Below are positions 1-5,342 of a DNA stretch of 12,084 nt, piece by piece. Numbering within the stretch: position 1 is the stretch's first letter; each line of letters opens with the position of its first letter. The stretch is from CAYYMD01 sp964480425 (GTDB taxonomy: Bacteria; Planctomycetota; Phycisphaerae; SM23-33): the NCBI GenBank assembly GCA_964480425.1, contig CAYZPY010000075.1:1-12084 (forward strand), in the 5' to 3' direction. The notes below the pieces were generated by a model. That model saw only the letters and a program-made list of their open reading frames with translations, searched no databases and was not told where the DNA came from. A program made the translations under genes and the position numbers.

Positions 1-104
1 AGGGCCTCGCGCGGCGTCGAGGTGTCTTCGACGGTCGGGCCCGAGGCGATGACGTCGAGCGGGTCGCCCAGCACGTCGGAGATAAGCAGCGCCACCAGGC
101 GCCC
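1..104 (-). pseudogene. Glycerate 2-kinase (DUF4147/MOFRL family) internal fragment
   Basis: One frame away from the secreted-protein frame, the minus strand reads GRLVALLISDVLGD followed by PLDVIASGPTVEDTSTPREA. The ISDV-GD-(x)-VIASGPT block is a hallmark of the N-terminal DUF4147 domain of class II glycerate 2-kinases (GckA/TtuD type). It is normally more than 150 residues into a protein of about 420-450 residues. No start or upstream kinase sequence exists here: the DNA before it encodes the unrelated secreted protein. Adding one base to the GGG at 102-104 would put the upstream LAAPG codons in line with RLVALL, so kinase homology may begin as far back as about 119, next to a GGATCC at 117-122. 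The fragment continues beyond the left edge. It could be a chimeric contig join, a recombination scar, or a frameshifted fusion. Confidence 0.75.
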
Positions 105-643
105 GGCGCGGCCAGAGGATCCTCGCCCGAATCGTACTGCACCAGGCGAAGCGGGCCCACCCACACCCTGCCGGCGGACGGCAGGACGACGTTGAGCGTG
201 ATTTTGTCCGGACGTTTGCCGTCCTCCGCGTAAAACGGCAACACGAAGCGTCGGAAGTTGCTGTCTCCGCAAAGCGGCCTGTCGGGTCCGCGGTCGCCCA
301 GCGTGCGACTAAAGTAGGACCCGTCGTCGGCGAAACGGCTCCACATCTCCAGGTAGCCCTCGCCTTCCACGTCGCGATAAGCGACCTCGCCGACGACGGC
401 GTAGGTGCTCTTCGTCACGCCGGGGGAGTTTATGGTGAGGATTCGAATCTCGGCCCTTTTCGACCCATTGTTCTCAACGTAGAGGCAATTCAGGTTGCGC
501 TCGCCTTTAGGCGGAAGGACTTTGCCGTTGATGATCCTGCCGGCTTCTGCGAGTTGGGGCCAGTGTAATTCCTTCAGCGTATTTTCTGCGCGGCAGAGGG
601 CAACCGGCGCCAGTATCGCGGCGGCTATCGCAAGGTGTCTCAT
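1..643 (-). CDS. Secreted protein of unknown function, 3' part replaced by foreign sequence (partial)
   Basis: The reading frame opens at ATG 643 and stays open to the window edge. The start overlaps the stop of the upstream DUF2089 gene (ATGA, 4 bases) and has a strong Shine-Dalgarno (AAGGAGGAG about 6 bases upstream), so this start is well supported. Residues 1-19 form a Sec signal peptide (hydrophobic AIAAAILAPVAL, likely cut after CRA). Residues 20-175 look like a beta-rich extracytoplasmic domain, with segments such as VLPSAGRVWVGPLRLVQY. I do not recognise a catalytic motif. After about residue 175 the frame turns into basic, Arg/Ser/Pro-rich sequence (WRCLSPTCWATRSTSSPR). That is an out-of-frame reading of a glycerate-kinase fragment, so the true C-terminus is missing here. 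Coupling to an HTH regulator suggests a shared regulatory or envelope-sensing role, which is inference only. Confidence 0.72.
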   Translation of the reverse strand, partial: MRHLAIAAAILAPVALCRAENTLKELHWPQLAEAGRIINGKVLPPKGERNLNCLYVENNGSKRAEIRILTINSPGVTKSTYAVVGEVAYRDVEGEGYLEMWSRFADDGSYFSRTLGDRGPDRPLCGDSNFRRFVLPFYAEDGKRPDKITLNVVLPSAGRVWVGPLRLVQYDSGEDPLAAPGAWWRCLSPTCWATRSTSSPRARPSKTPRRRARP

Positions 644-948
644 TTTCTCTCCTCCTTCTGATTCTTGTGTGCGGCGAGGATGCGGCTCATCGTGTCGGTG
701 TCAATTTTACCCTCGGCGCAGAGCACGCGCACGAGGCGCTCGAATTCGGATGTAATCTCCCGGCTGTCCAGCAGTTTGATTTTCTCGATAAGCCGGTCCA
801 GGCGCAGGCGGACGGTGGGGTAGGATATGCCGTAAATACCGGCCAGCTCCTTCAGCGAGCCCGAGGCAAGGATGAATCGCTTGATGAAGGCAAGGTCGTC
901 CCAGCTCAGGGCGTCGGTCCATTTCGTTTCTGTTTCGGTAGTCTTCAT
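640..948 (-). CDS. DUF2089-family helix-turn-helix regulator
   Basis: This 102-residue protein has the DUF2089 core: WDDLAFIKRFILASGSLKEL (residues 16-35), then GIYGISYPTVRLRLDRLIEK, which reads as a helix-turn-helix with recognition helix at about residues 42-53. The zinc-ribbon N-terminus found in some longer family members is absent. The C-terminal 40 residues are charged and probably helical. The start at 948 is supported by AAAGGCGA 6 bases upstream and by a near-consensus promoter 37 bases further up. The stop overlaps the next gene's start by 4 bases, implying translational coupling. Family members are predicted DNA-binding regulators of unknown regulon. An inverted repeat straddling its own -10 box suggests autoregulation (inference). 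Confidence 0.87.
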   Translation of the reverse strand: MKTTETETKWTDALSWDDLAFIKRFILASGSLKELAGIYGISYPTVRLRLDRLIEKIKLLDSREITSEFERLVRVLCAEGKIDTDTMSRILAAHKNQKEERK

Positions 949-962
949 CGCATATCGCCTTT

Positions 963-1001
963 AATATTAATCAATCCAATATCAATTATATGATTAATAT
1001 T
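963..1001. repeat. 11-bp perfect inverted repeat bracketing the -10 box (operator candidate)
   Basis: AATATTAATCA at 963-973 is the exact reverse complement of TGATTAATATT at 991-1001, with centres about 28 bp apart. One arm falls in the -35/-10 spacer and the other falls just after the predicted transcription start. ATCAAT also appears at 970-975 and 981-986 and, inverted, at 999-1004, giving a cluster of related half-sites. The placement is what a repressor operator would have. The local AT-richness raises the chance background, so function is inferred. Confidence 0.5.
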
Positions 1002-1013
1002 GATAAAATGCAA
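985..1013 (-). promoter_or_regulatory. Sigma70-type promoter of the DUF2089 operon
   Basis: Read on the minus strand, TTGCAT (1013-1008) is followed by a 17-base spacer and a perfect TATAAT (990-985). The expected transcription start is near 978, giving a 5' leader of about 30 bases to ATG 948. This is the best-matching promoter in the window. The AT-rich surroundings (about 950-1060) contrast with the GC-rich coding DNA. Confidence 0.7.
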
Positions 1014-1101
1014 ATGAATAATATTAAATTCAAAAGGGAATTTATCGCTATGATATTTGGCGCAAGCGCTTTTATTGGAGTTGATTATCTGTAGGGTATG
1101 C

Positions 1102-1178
1102 AACCCGCTTTGGAGCCCATAGGACCCAGGCCCAAAGGGCCGGATTGCACGCGGGTTTTATCATTATTATTCCGCGTG
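1102..1178. other. Structured region downstream of argG with alternative stems
   Basis: Three pairings are visible. AACCCGC (1102-1108) pairs with GCGGGTT (1151-1157). GGCCC-AAA-GGGCC (1129-1141) is a compact inner hairpin. CACGCGG (1148-1154) pairs with CCGCGTG (1172-1178). The first and third share bases 1151-1154, so they are mutually exclusive. On the plus strand the first stem is followed by TTTTATCATTATTATT, terminator-like, but no plus-strand gene precedes it. On the minus strand it lies 33-109 bases after the argG stop, where it could act as a 3' end structure. The rest of the interval 949-1210 shows only the DUF2089 promoter and operator. Confidence 0.35.
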
Positions 1179-1210
1179 GGGAACCTTCCTTCCCGAAGAA
1201 CCCGCACGCC

Positions 1211-2419
1211 CTACTCATTACGTCGGGGCGACATTCCCAGCCCGAACAGGCGGATGAATCCCCCGGCGTCGGATGGCGCAAAACCCGGGTCCATGCGGAA
1301 GCTGGCAAGGTCCGTGGAGTACATGCTCTTTGGCGAACTGACCCCGGCGACGGTCGCCCGTCCCTTGAAGCACTTCATCCGCACCGAGCCGGTAACGTTC
1401 TTCTGCGTGGTCTCCACGAACGCGTCCATCGCCTTGCGCAGGGGGCAGAACCATTGGCCGAAGTAAACCAGCTCGGCGTACTTAAGGGCGACCTGCTGCT
1501 TGTAGTGCAGCGTGGCGCGGTCGAGCGTGACGGCCTCCAGCGCCTGTTGCGCACGGTAGAGTATTGTCCCTCCCGGCGTCTCGTACGCCCCGCGGCTCTT
1601 TATGCCCACCAGGCGGTTCTCGACCATGTCCGCCTGTCCCACGGCGTGCTTGCCGCCAAGGGCGTTGAGTTTGGCGATAAGTTTGTCGCCGTCGAGTCGC
1701 ACGCCGTCAATCGCCACCGGCGTCCCGGCCTCGAAATCCACCTGGACGTATCCCGGCCGGTCGGGCGCCTTGGAGACCGGCACGGACATCACCCACAAAT
1801 CGTCCTTCGGCTCGTTGGAGGGGTCTTCCAGGTCGCCGCCCTCGTGCGATATGTGCCACAGGTTGCGATCGCGGGAGTAAATCTTCTGCTCGCTCTGCTC
1901 GACGGGTATGCCGCGTTCGCGGGCGTACTCAAGGGCGGCCTGTCGGCTGCGAAGCTCGAAACTCTCGTCGCGCCACGGGGCGATTATCTTCAATTCCGGC
2001 GCAAGCGCCATGAAGGTCAGCTCGAACCGCACCTGGTCGTTGCCCTTTCCGGTCGCGCCGTGGGCGAGGGCGTCGGCGCCTTCGTCTCGCGCGCATCGGA
2101 CCTGCTCGGCGGCGATTAAAGGACGGGCCACGCTGGTGCCCAGAAGGTAATGATGCTCGTAGACAGCGCCGGCCTTGAGGATGCTGAAGCAGTATTGCTC
2201 GGCGAACTCCTTCTTGAGGTCCGCGATGACGCACTTGTCGGCCCCGCTATCGGCGGCCTTTTGCTCGATGCCGTCCAGTTCGCCGGCGCCCTGACCGACG
2301 TCGGCCACGAACGCGATGACATCGCAGCCGTACTTGTCCTTAAGCCATGGCAGTATCACCGACGTGTCGAGCCCGCCGGAATAGGCAAGAACTATCTTGT
2401 TTACCTTCTCGTCGCTCAT
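1211..2419 (-). CDS. argG: Argininosuccinate synthase
   Basis: ArgG condenses citrulline and aspartate with ATP to argininosuccinate, the penultimate step of arginine synthesis, in the cytoplasm. From ATG 2419 the protein is 402 residues, the usual family length. The ATP pyrophosphatase P-loop AYSGGLDTS lies at residues 12-20. Other family blocks are GTSVARPLIA, HGATGKGNDQVRFE, SRDRNLWHISHEGG and ETPGGTIL. A start at 2455 would add 12 residues (MCVSIFSKAKCV) that do not resemble the family N-terminus, so 2419 is preferred. Neither start has a clear Shine-Dalgarno. The gene lies after the lpxK terminator, so it probably has its own promoter. TAGAAT at 2453-2458 is a weak -10 candidate. No arg repressor box was recognised, and no other arg genes are nearby. 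Confidence 0.97.
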   Translation of the reverse strand: MSDEKVNKIVLAYSGGLDTSVILPWLKDKYGCDVIAFVADVGQGAGELDGIEQKAADSGADKCVIADLKKEFAEQYCFSILKAGAVYEHHYLLGTSVARPLIAAEQVRCARDEGADALAHGATGKGNDQVRFELTFMALAPELKIIAPWRDESFELRSRQAALEYARERGIPVEQSEQKIYSRDRNLWHISHEGGDLEDPSNEPKDDLWVMSVPVSKAPDRPGYVQVDFEAGTPVAIDGVRLDGDKLIAKLNALGGKHAVGQADMVENRLVGIKSRGAYETPGGTILYRAQQALEAVTLDRATLHYKQQVALKYAELVYFGQWFCPLRKAMDAFVETTQKNVTGSVRMKCFKGRATVAGVSSPKSMYSTDLASFRMDPGFAPSDAGGFIRLFGLGMSPRRNE

Positions 2420-2479
2420 GACACACTTTGCTTTGCTGAAAATCGAAACGCACATTCTAACACCGCCCCGGAAGATAAG

Positions 2480-2519
2480 AAAGCCCCACCTTTACATTTA
2501 CGAAGAATTTCGGGGCTTT
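2480..2519. terminator. Bidirectional intrinsic terminator at the end of lpxK
   Basis: AAAGCCCC (2480-2487) and GGGGCTTT (2512-2519) form an 8-bp stem with a 24-base loop. On the minus strand the stem ends in TTTCTTATCTT, and on the plus strand in TTTTTT, so it can work both ways. The 5' arm for lpxK lies inside its last codons and the stop (2498-2500) is in the loop. It would separate lpxK transcription from argG. Confidence 0.5.
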
Positions 2520-3553
2520 TTTCCAACCGCGTCGTGGATTTTTTCGACCAGTTCGTCTCGTGCGGCGGTTATTCGTATTTCCACGCCCAGTCGCCACAGC
2601 GGCATCTCGAACGCACCGGGCGGGAGTTTGACGTAGTCCTTCTGGGTGGTGATGAGGACGTCGGCGCCGCATTTGCGCGCCTCGGCCTCGATGGCCTCGA
2701 TCTTGCGCCGATCGTATCCGACGTGATCGGCAAGCATCATGTTGCCAACCACGCGGATGCCCTGGTGCGCGAGCGTCTCGAGAAAACTCTCTGGGTTGCC
2801 CAGCCCGCAAAACGCGTACGCCTGCTTTCGCGAGACGATCTGGGCCGGAACGTCAAGGTCCGCCTGGTCCGTCACGCCGGTTGGCCTGTGGACCGCCATG
2901 TGTACGCTCGCCTGAGGCGCCAACTCACGCACTCGCCCGGCGAGATTCTCCAGATGGGACGAGAGTATCATGTCGCTGCGCGTGATGACTATCGCGCCGG
3001 CGTCGGCAAGGGCGCTTAGCGGCTCGCGGAGCAGTCCCCGCGGCAGGCAGTACCCGTATCCGAACGGATTTGTCGCGTCGATAAGCACGATGTCCAGGTC
3101 GCGCCTCAGTCGGCGGTGCTGGAAACCGTCGTCCATCACGCACACGTCTGCGCCGGCGTCGGCCGCTCGACTGGCCCCTTCCACGCGGTTGGGATCGACC
3201 ACCACCGACGCTCCGGTCGTCTCGCGCAGCAGTTGCGGCTCGTCGGATGCGCCTTTGGACGACTTGTACCCGCGGGTGAGGATGGCAGGGTTCATCCCCG
3301 CCTCGGTCAGCCGCTGAACCACCCAAGCGGTCATGGGCGTCTTGCCCGTGCCGCCGGCGGTTATGTTGCCCACGGATATCACCGGCACCGGCGCGGCGCG
3401 CGACAACAGCGGGTTGGTGCGGTACGCCCACCGTCTGGCGCGGACCAACGCGGCGTACGTCCCGCAGGCGGTCCACATCAGCGACCGCAGCAGGTGCGCG
3501 CCGGGGTCGCCGGCCCGACCGCTCATTATCCTGTGCATCCTCGCAGGGTCCAT
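2498..3553 (-). CDS. lpxK: Tetraacyldisaccharide 4'-kinase
   Basis: LpxK phosphorylates the 4' position of the tetraacyldisaccharide 1-phosphate to form lipid IVA, on the inner face of the inner membrane. The 351-residue protein has a membrane-associating N-terminus (HLLRSLMWTACGTYAALVRA, about residues 20-39), the P-loop GNITAGGTGKTP (62-73), TRGYKS (93-98) and the DDGFQHRRL block (141-149). It also has LIDATNPFG and LPRGLLREP. These are all typical of LpxK. The start at 3553 has only a weak ribosome site; Met6 or Met10 are alternatives that do not change the domain. A consensus -10 lies 31 bases upstream. LpxK shows that the organism makes lipid A and so has an outer membrane. No other lpx genes are in the window. 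Confidence 0.96.
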   Translation of the reverse strand: MDPARMHRIMSGRAGDPGAHLLRSLMWTACGTYAALVRARRWAYRTNPLLSRAAPVPVISVGNITAGGTGKTPMTAWVVQRLTEAGMNPAILTRGYKSSKGASDEPQLLRETTGASVVVDPNRVEGASRAADAGADVCVMDDGFQHRRLRRDLDIVLIDATNPFGYGYCLPRGLLREPLSALADAGAIVITRSDMILSSHLENLAGRVRELAPQASVHMAVHRPTGVTDQADLDVPAQIVSRKQAYAFCGLGNPESFLETLAHQGIRVVGNMMLADHVGYDRRKIEAIEAEARKCGADVLITTQKDYVKLPPGAFEMPLWRLGVEIRITAARDELVEKIHDAVGKKPRNSS

Positions 3554-3560
3554 TTACAGT

Positions 3561-3630
3561 CCACGAATTACACGAATTTCACGATTATAATAAATGAAAA
3601 ACAAAAATAATTCGTGTAATTGGTGTAATT
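3561..3630. repeat. Inverted/tandem AATTACAC(G/C) repeat between der and lpxK
   Basis: AATTACACGAATT (3566-3578) is perfectly inverted at 3609-3621, and the match extends 4 more bases outward with one mismatch. Each arm also contains short tandem copies of a 9-base unit (AATTACACG/AATTACACC or its complement). The der stop codon (3629-3631) overlaps the outer unit. The loop (3579-3608) is AT-rich and contains the lpxK -10 box. It resembles the CACGAATTA-type intergenic repeats I recall from assorted environmental bacteria, but I cannot confirm that here. Confidence 0.7.
3584..3612 (-). promoter_or_regulatory. Candidate lpxK promoter in the repeat loop
   Basis: On the minus strand a perfect TATAAT lies at 3589-3584, 31 bases before ATG 3553. 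At the standard 17-base spacing the -35 position reads AATTAT (3612-3607), a poor match, so a strong -35 is lacking. The box sits inside the loop of the 13-bp inverted repeat, so hairpin or protein binding at the arms could influence it. Confidence 0.42.
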
Positions 3631-4957
3631 AGCGGGCTTCTCGACGCCGCGGTCTGAACAGCAGGCGTATTGGAATCTCTGCGAACGGCACGTACTCGCG
3701 CAGGCGGTTGAGTATGAACCGCCGGTACGACTGCGTAAAGCACGCCAGGTCGTTTACGAAGCACACGATGGTCGGCGGTGCGGTGGAGACCTGCGAGGCG
3801 TAGTAAATCTTGGCCGACTTTTTACCTTTTCCGCGGGGCGGGCGGTGCGAAGCCATTATCTCCTCGATTGCCTGGTTCAGCCGGGCCGTGGGAACCCGCG
3901 AGTTCGCCTGCTCGTACAACTGCTCCGCCAGTTCGACGGTCCGGCGCACGTTCGTGCCGTCGACGGCGGCGGCCAGACTCACCGGCGCGTAATCGAACTG
4001 AGGGAAAGTCTTGCGGAGGTAATCGGCGTACTGCTCCGGCTCGGCCTTGCCGGCGGCAATGTCCCACTTGTTGACAACCAGCACGACCGGCTTGAACTGC
4101 CCGGCGATGAGCCCGGCGAAATTCTTGTCCACGCGCGATACGGGCAGTGAGGCGTCGATGAGAAACGCGGCCACGTCCGCACGTCGGACCGAGCGATTGG
4201 TCCGCGCGATGCTGTAGAACTCCACCGAGTCGGCGATCTTGCGTTTCTTGCGTACGCCGGCGGTGTCTATGAGCACGAACGTGCGCCCGTCCATCTCGAC
4301 GTTGACGTCCACGCTGTCGCGCGTGGTGCCGGGCGTCTGTGAGACGATTACTCGCGGACCGCCAGCAAGGGCGTTAATGAACGTGCTCTTACCGGCGTTT
4401 CGCTTTCCGATGACGGCGAGTTTCATGACGGCCTGTGGCGGTGCGGCGGGGGGGCGCCCGGCGAGACGATCGGCGACGGCCCGGAGAATGTCATCGCGAC
4501 CCAGGCGGTGCGTCGCAGAGACCACCAGCGGCTCGCCGAAGCCGAGTTTGTGCAGTTCGCCCGTCTCCAGCGCCACGCCGGGCTTGTCGGCCTTGTTGGC
4601 CAGGAGAACGACGGGCTTGTCCTGCCTGCGGAGCATGTCGGCGACCTTGCGGTCAAGCGGCGTTAGCCCCTCGCGCGCGTCGACGACGAACAGGATGACC
4701 TCGGCCGCCCTCACGGCGTAGTCAATCTGACCGGCGACGTGTTCGGCGAGATTGTCCGCCTCGTCCATGCCCAGCCCGCCGGTGTCCACCAGTTCCACCC
4801 AGCGGTCCTCATCCAGCGCGCACGGAGCCGAGATGCGGTCGCGAGTCACGCCGGGTGTGGCGTCGACTATCGCGATCCGCCTGCCGGAAAGGCAGTTCAG
4901 CAGACTCGACTTGCCCACGTTGGGCCTGCCCACAATGGCTACCACAGGAAGCGACAT
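3629..4957 (-). CDS. der: Ribosome-associated GTPase Der (EngA)
   Basis: Der is a tandem-domain GTPase needed for assembly of the large ribosomal subunit. This 442-residue protein shows both G domains. The first has GRPNVGKSS (10-18), TPGVTRD (34-40), DTGG (58-61) and NKAD (121-124). The second has GKRNAGKST (184-192), TPGTTRD, DTAGVRKK and NKWD. A KH-like C-terminal domain follows, with KIYYASQVSTAPPTIVCFVN and RFILNRLREYVPF. Length and order are normal. The start at 4957 gives the expected MSLPVVAIVGRPNVGKS N-terminus. A possible promoter close to the start is TTGTCA (4992-4987), a 16-base spacer and TAAGAA (4970-4965), which would give an almost leaderless message (low confidence). Confidence 0.97.
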   Translation of the reverse strand: MSLPVVAIVGRPNVGKSSLLNCLSGRRIAIVDATPGVTRDRISAPCALDEDRWVELVDTGGLGMDEADNLAEHVAGQIDYAVRAAEVILFVVDAREGLTPLDRKVADMLRRQDKPVVLLANKADKPGVALETGELHKLGFGEPLVVSATHRLGRDDILRAVADRLAGRPPAAPPQAVMKLAVIGKRNAGKSTFINALAGGPRVIVSQTPGTTRDSVDVNVEMDGRTFVLIDTAGVRKKRKIADSVEFYSIARTNRSVRRADVAAFLIDASLPVSRVDKNFAGLIAGQFKPVVLVVNKWDIAAGKAEPEQYADYLRKTFPQFDYAPVSLAAAVDGTNVRRTVELAEQLYEQANSRVPTARLNQAIEEIMASHRPPRGKGKKSAKIYYASQVSTAPPTIVCFVNDLACFTQSYRRFILNRLREYVPFAEIPIRLLFRPRRREAR

Positions 4958-5010
4958 GCCGACATTCTTACCGAACGGCGGGGATTTGACAACAGAAAGG
5001 CGCGGGGCTT

Positions 5011-5030
5011 CCGGGGGCTTTAGCCCCCGG
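5011..5030. repeat. REP-like GC-rich palindrome
   Basis: CCGGGGGCT and AGCCCCCGG are perfect 9-bp arms around TT. The hairpin is very stable and is not placed as a terminator: it sits 54 bases upstream of the der start, and the preceding plus-strand DNA has no gene. Such GGGGCTTTAGCCCC hairpins are typical of dispersed REP-type repeats. Only one copy is in this window, so repeat status is inferred. Confidence 0.5.
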
Positions 5031-5248
5031 CTATCAACTTTCGTCCCGTTTAAAACTCAATAATCGTCAGTTTGAGATTAGTAAGTATTTTATTCGTGCC
5101 TACAAGGAGCAAATTTGCGGCCTCTTTGTTTTTCTCGAACGCCGCGGGCAGGTTGACACTGGCGGTCAAACCCGTCAGGGATGCCCGGCCATGCGGTGAT
5201 GAACCTTCGGTCCGTCCGCCTGGAACGCAGCAAATAACACCTCCCGCG

Positions 5249-5277
5249 TGTATGCCGAACGGGCATTGTCGTATAAT
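5249..5277 (+). promoter_or_regulatory. Candidate promoter of the Sde182-like gene
   Basis: TATAAT at 5272-5277 matches the consensus -10. The -35 position at 17-base spacing reads TGTATG (5249-5254), which is weak. The predicted leader is about 58 bases to ATG 5343. A consensus TTGACA at 5153-5158 has no -10 at proper spacing. Confidence 0.35.
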
Positions 5278-5342
5278 TTCGGGGCGATAAATCGTCCTTA
5301 TGCGAAATTCCGCGCGAAACGACTACATTGAAAGGAGCCGCC

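Larger units (their letters stand above)
4958..5342. other. Divergent intergenic region between der and the Sde182 gene
   Basis: This 385-base stretch has no convincing gene. Its frames give only low-complexity or unrecognisable peptides without ribosome sites. It contains a GC-rich palindrome (5011-5030), an AT-rich patch (about 5038-5100), a short inverted repeat TTGAC/GTCAA (5153-5157 and 5165-5169) and a TATAAT (5272-5277) 65 bases before the Sde182 start. No RNA gene or riboswitch was recognised. Confidence 0.5.

Noticed and set aside
1060..1073. GCGCAAGCGCTTTT as an intrinsic terminator
   Set aside because: The stem is only 4 bp with a 2-base loop, and no plus-strand gene precedes it.
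1145..2119. Long open frame on the plus strand opposite argG (324 codons)
   Set aside because: It is fully antisense to a clear argG. Its translation is rich in His, Arg, Val and Gly without domain motifs, a usual by-product of GC-rich coding DNA.
2150..3019. Long plus-strand open frame opposite lpxK and the argG 5' end (289 codons)
   Set aside because: It crosses two well-supported minus-strand genes and their terminator, has no ribosome site and resembles no family.
5153..5181. TTGACA at 5153-5158 as the -35 of a promoter
   Set aside because: At 16-18 bases downstream the sequence is GC-rich (around CAGGGA) with no -10 match, so it is an orphan hexamer.
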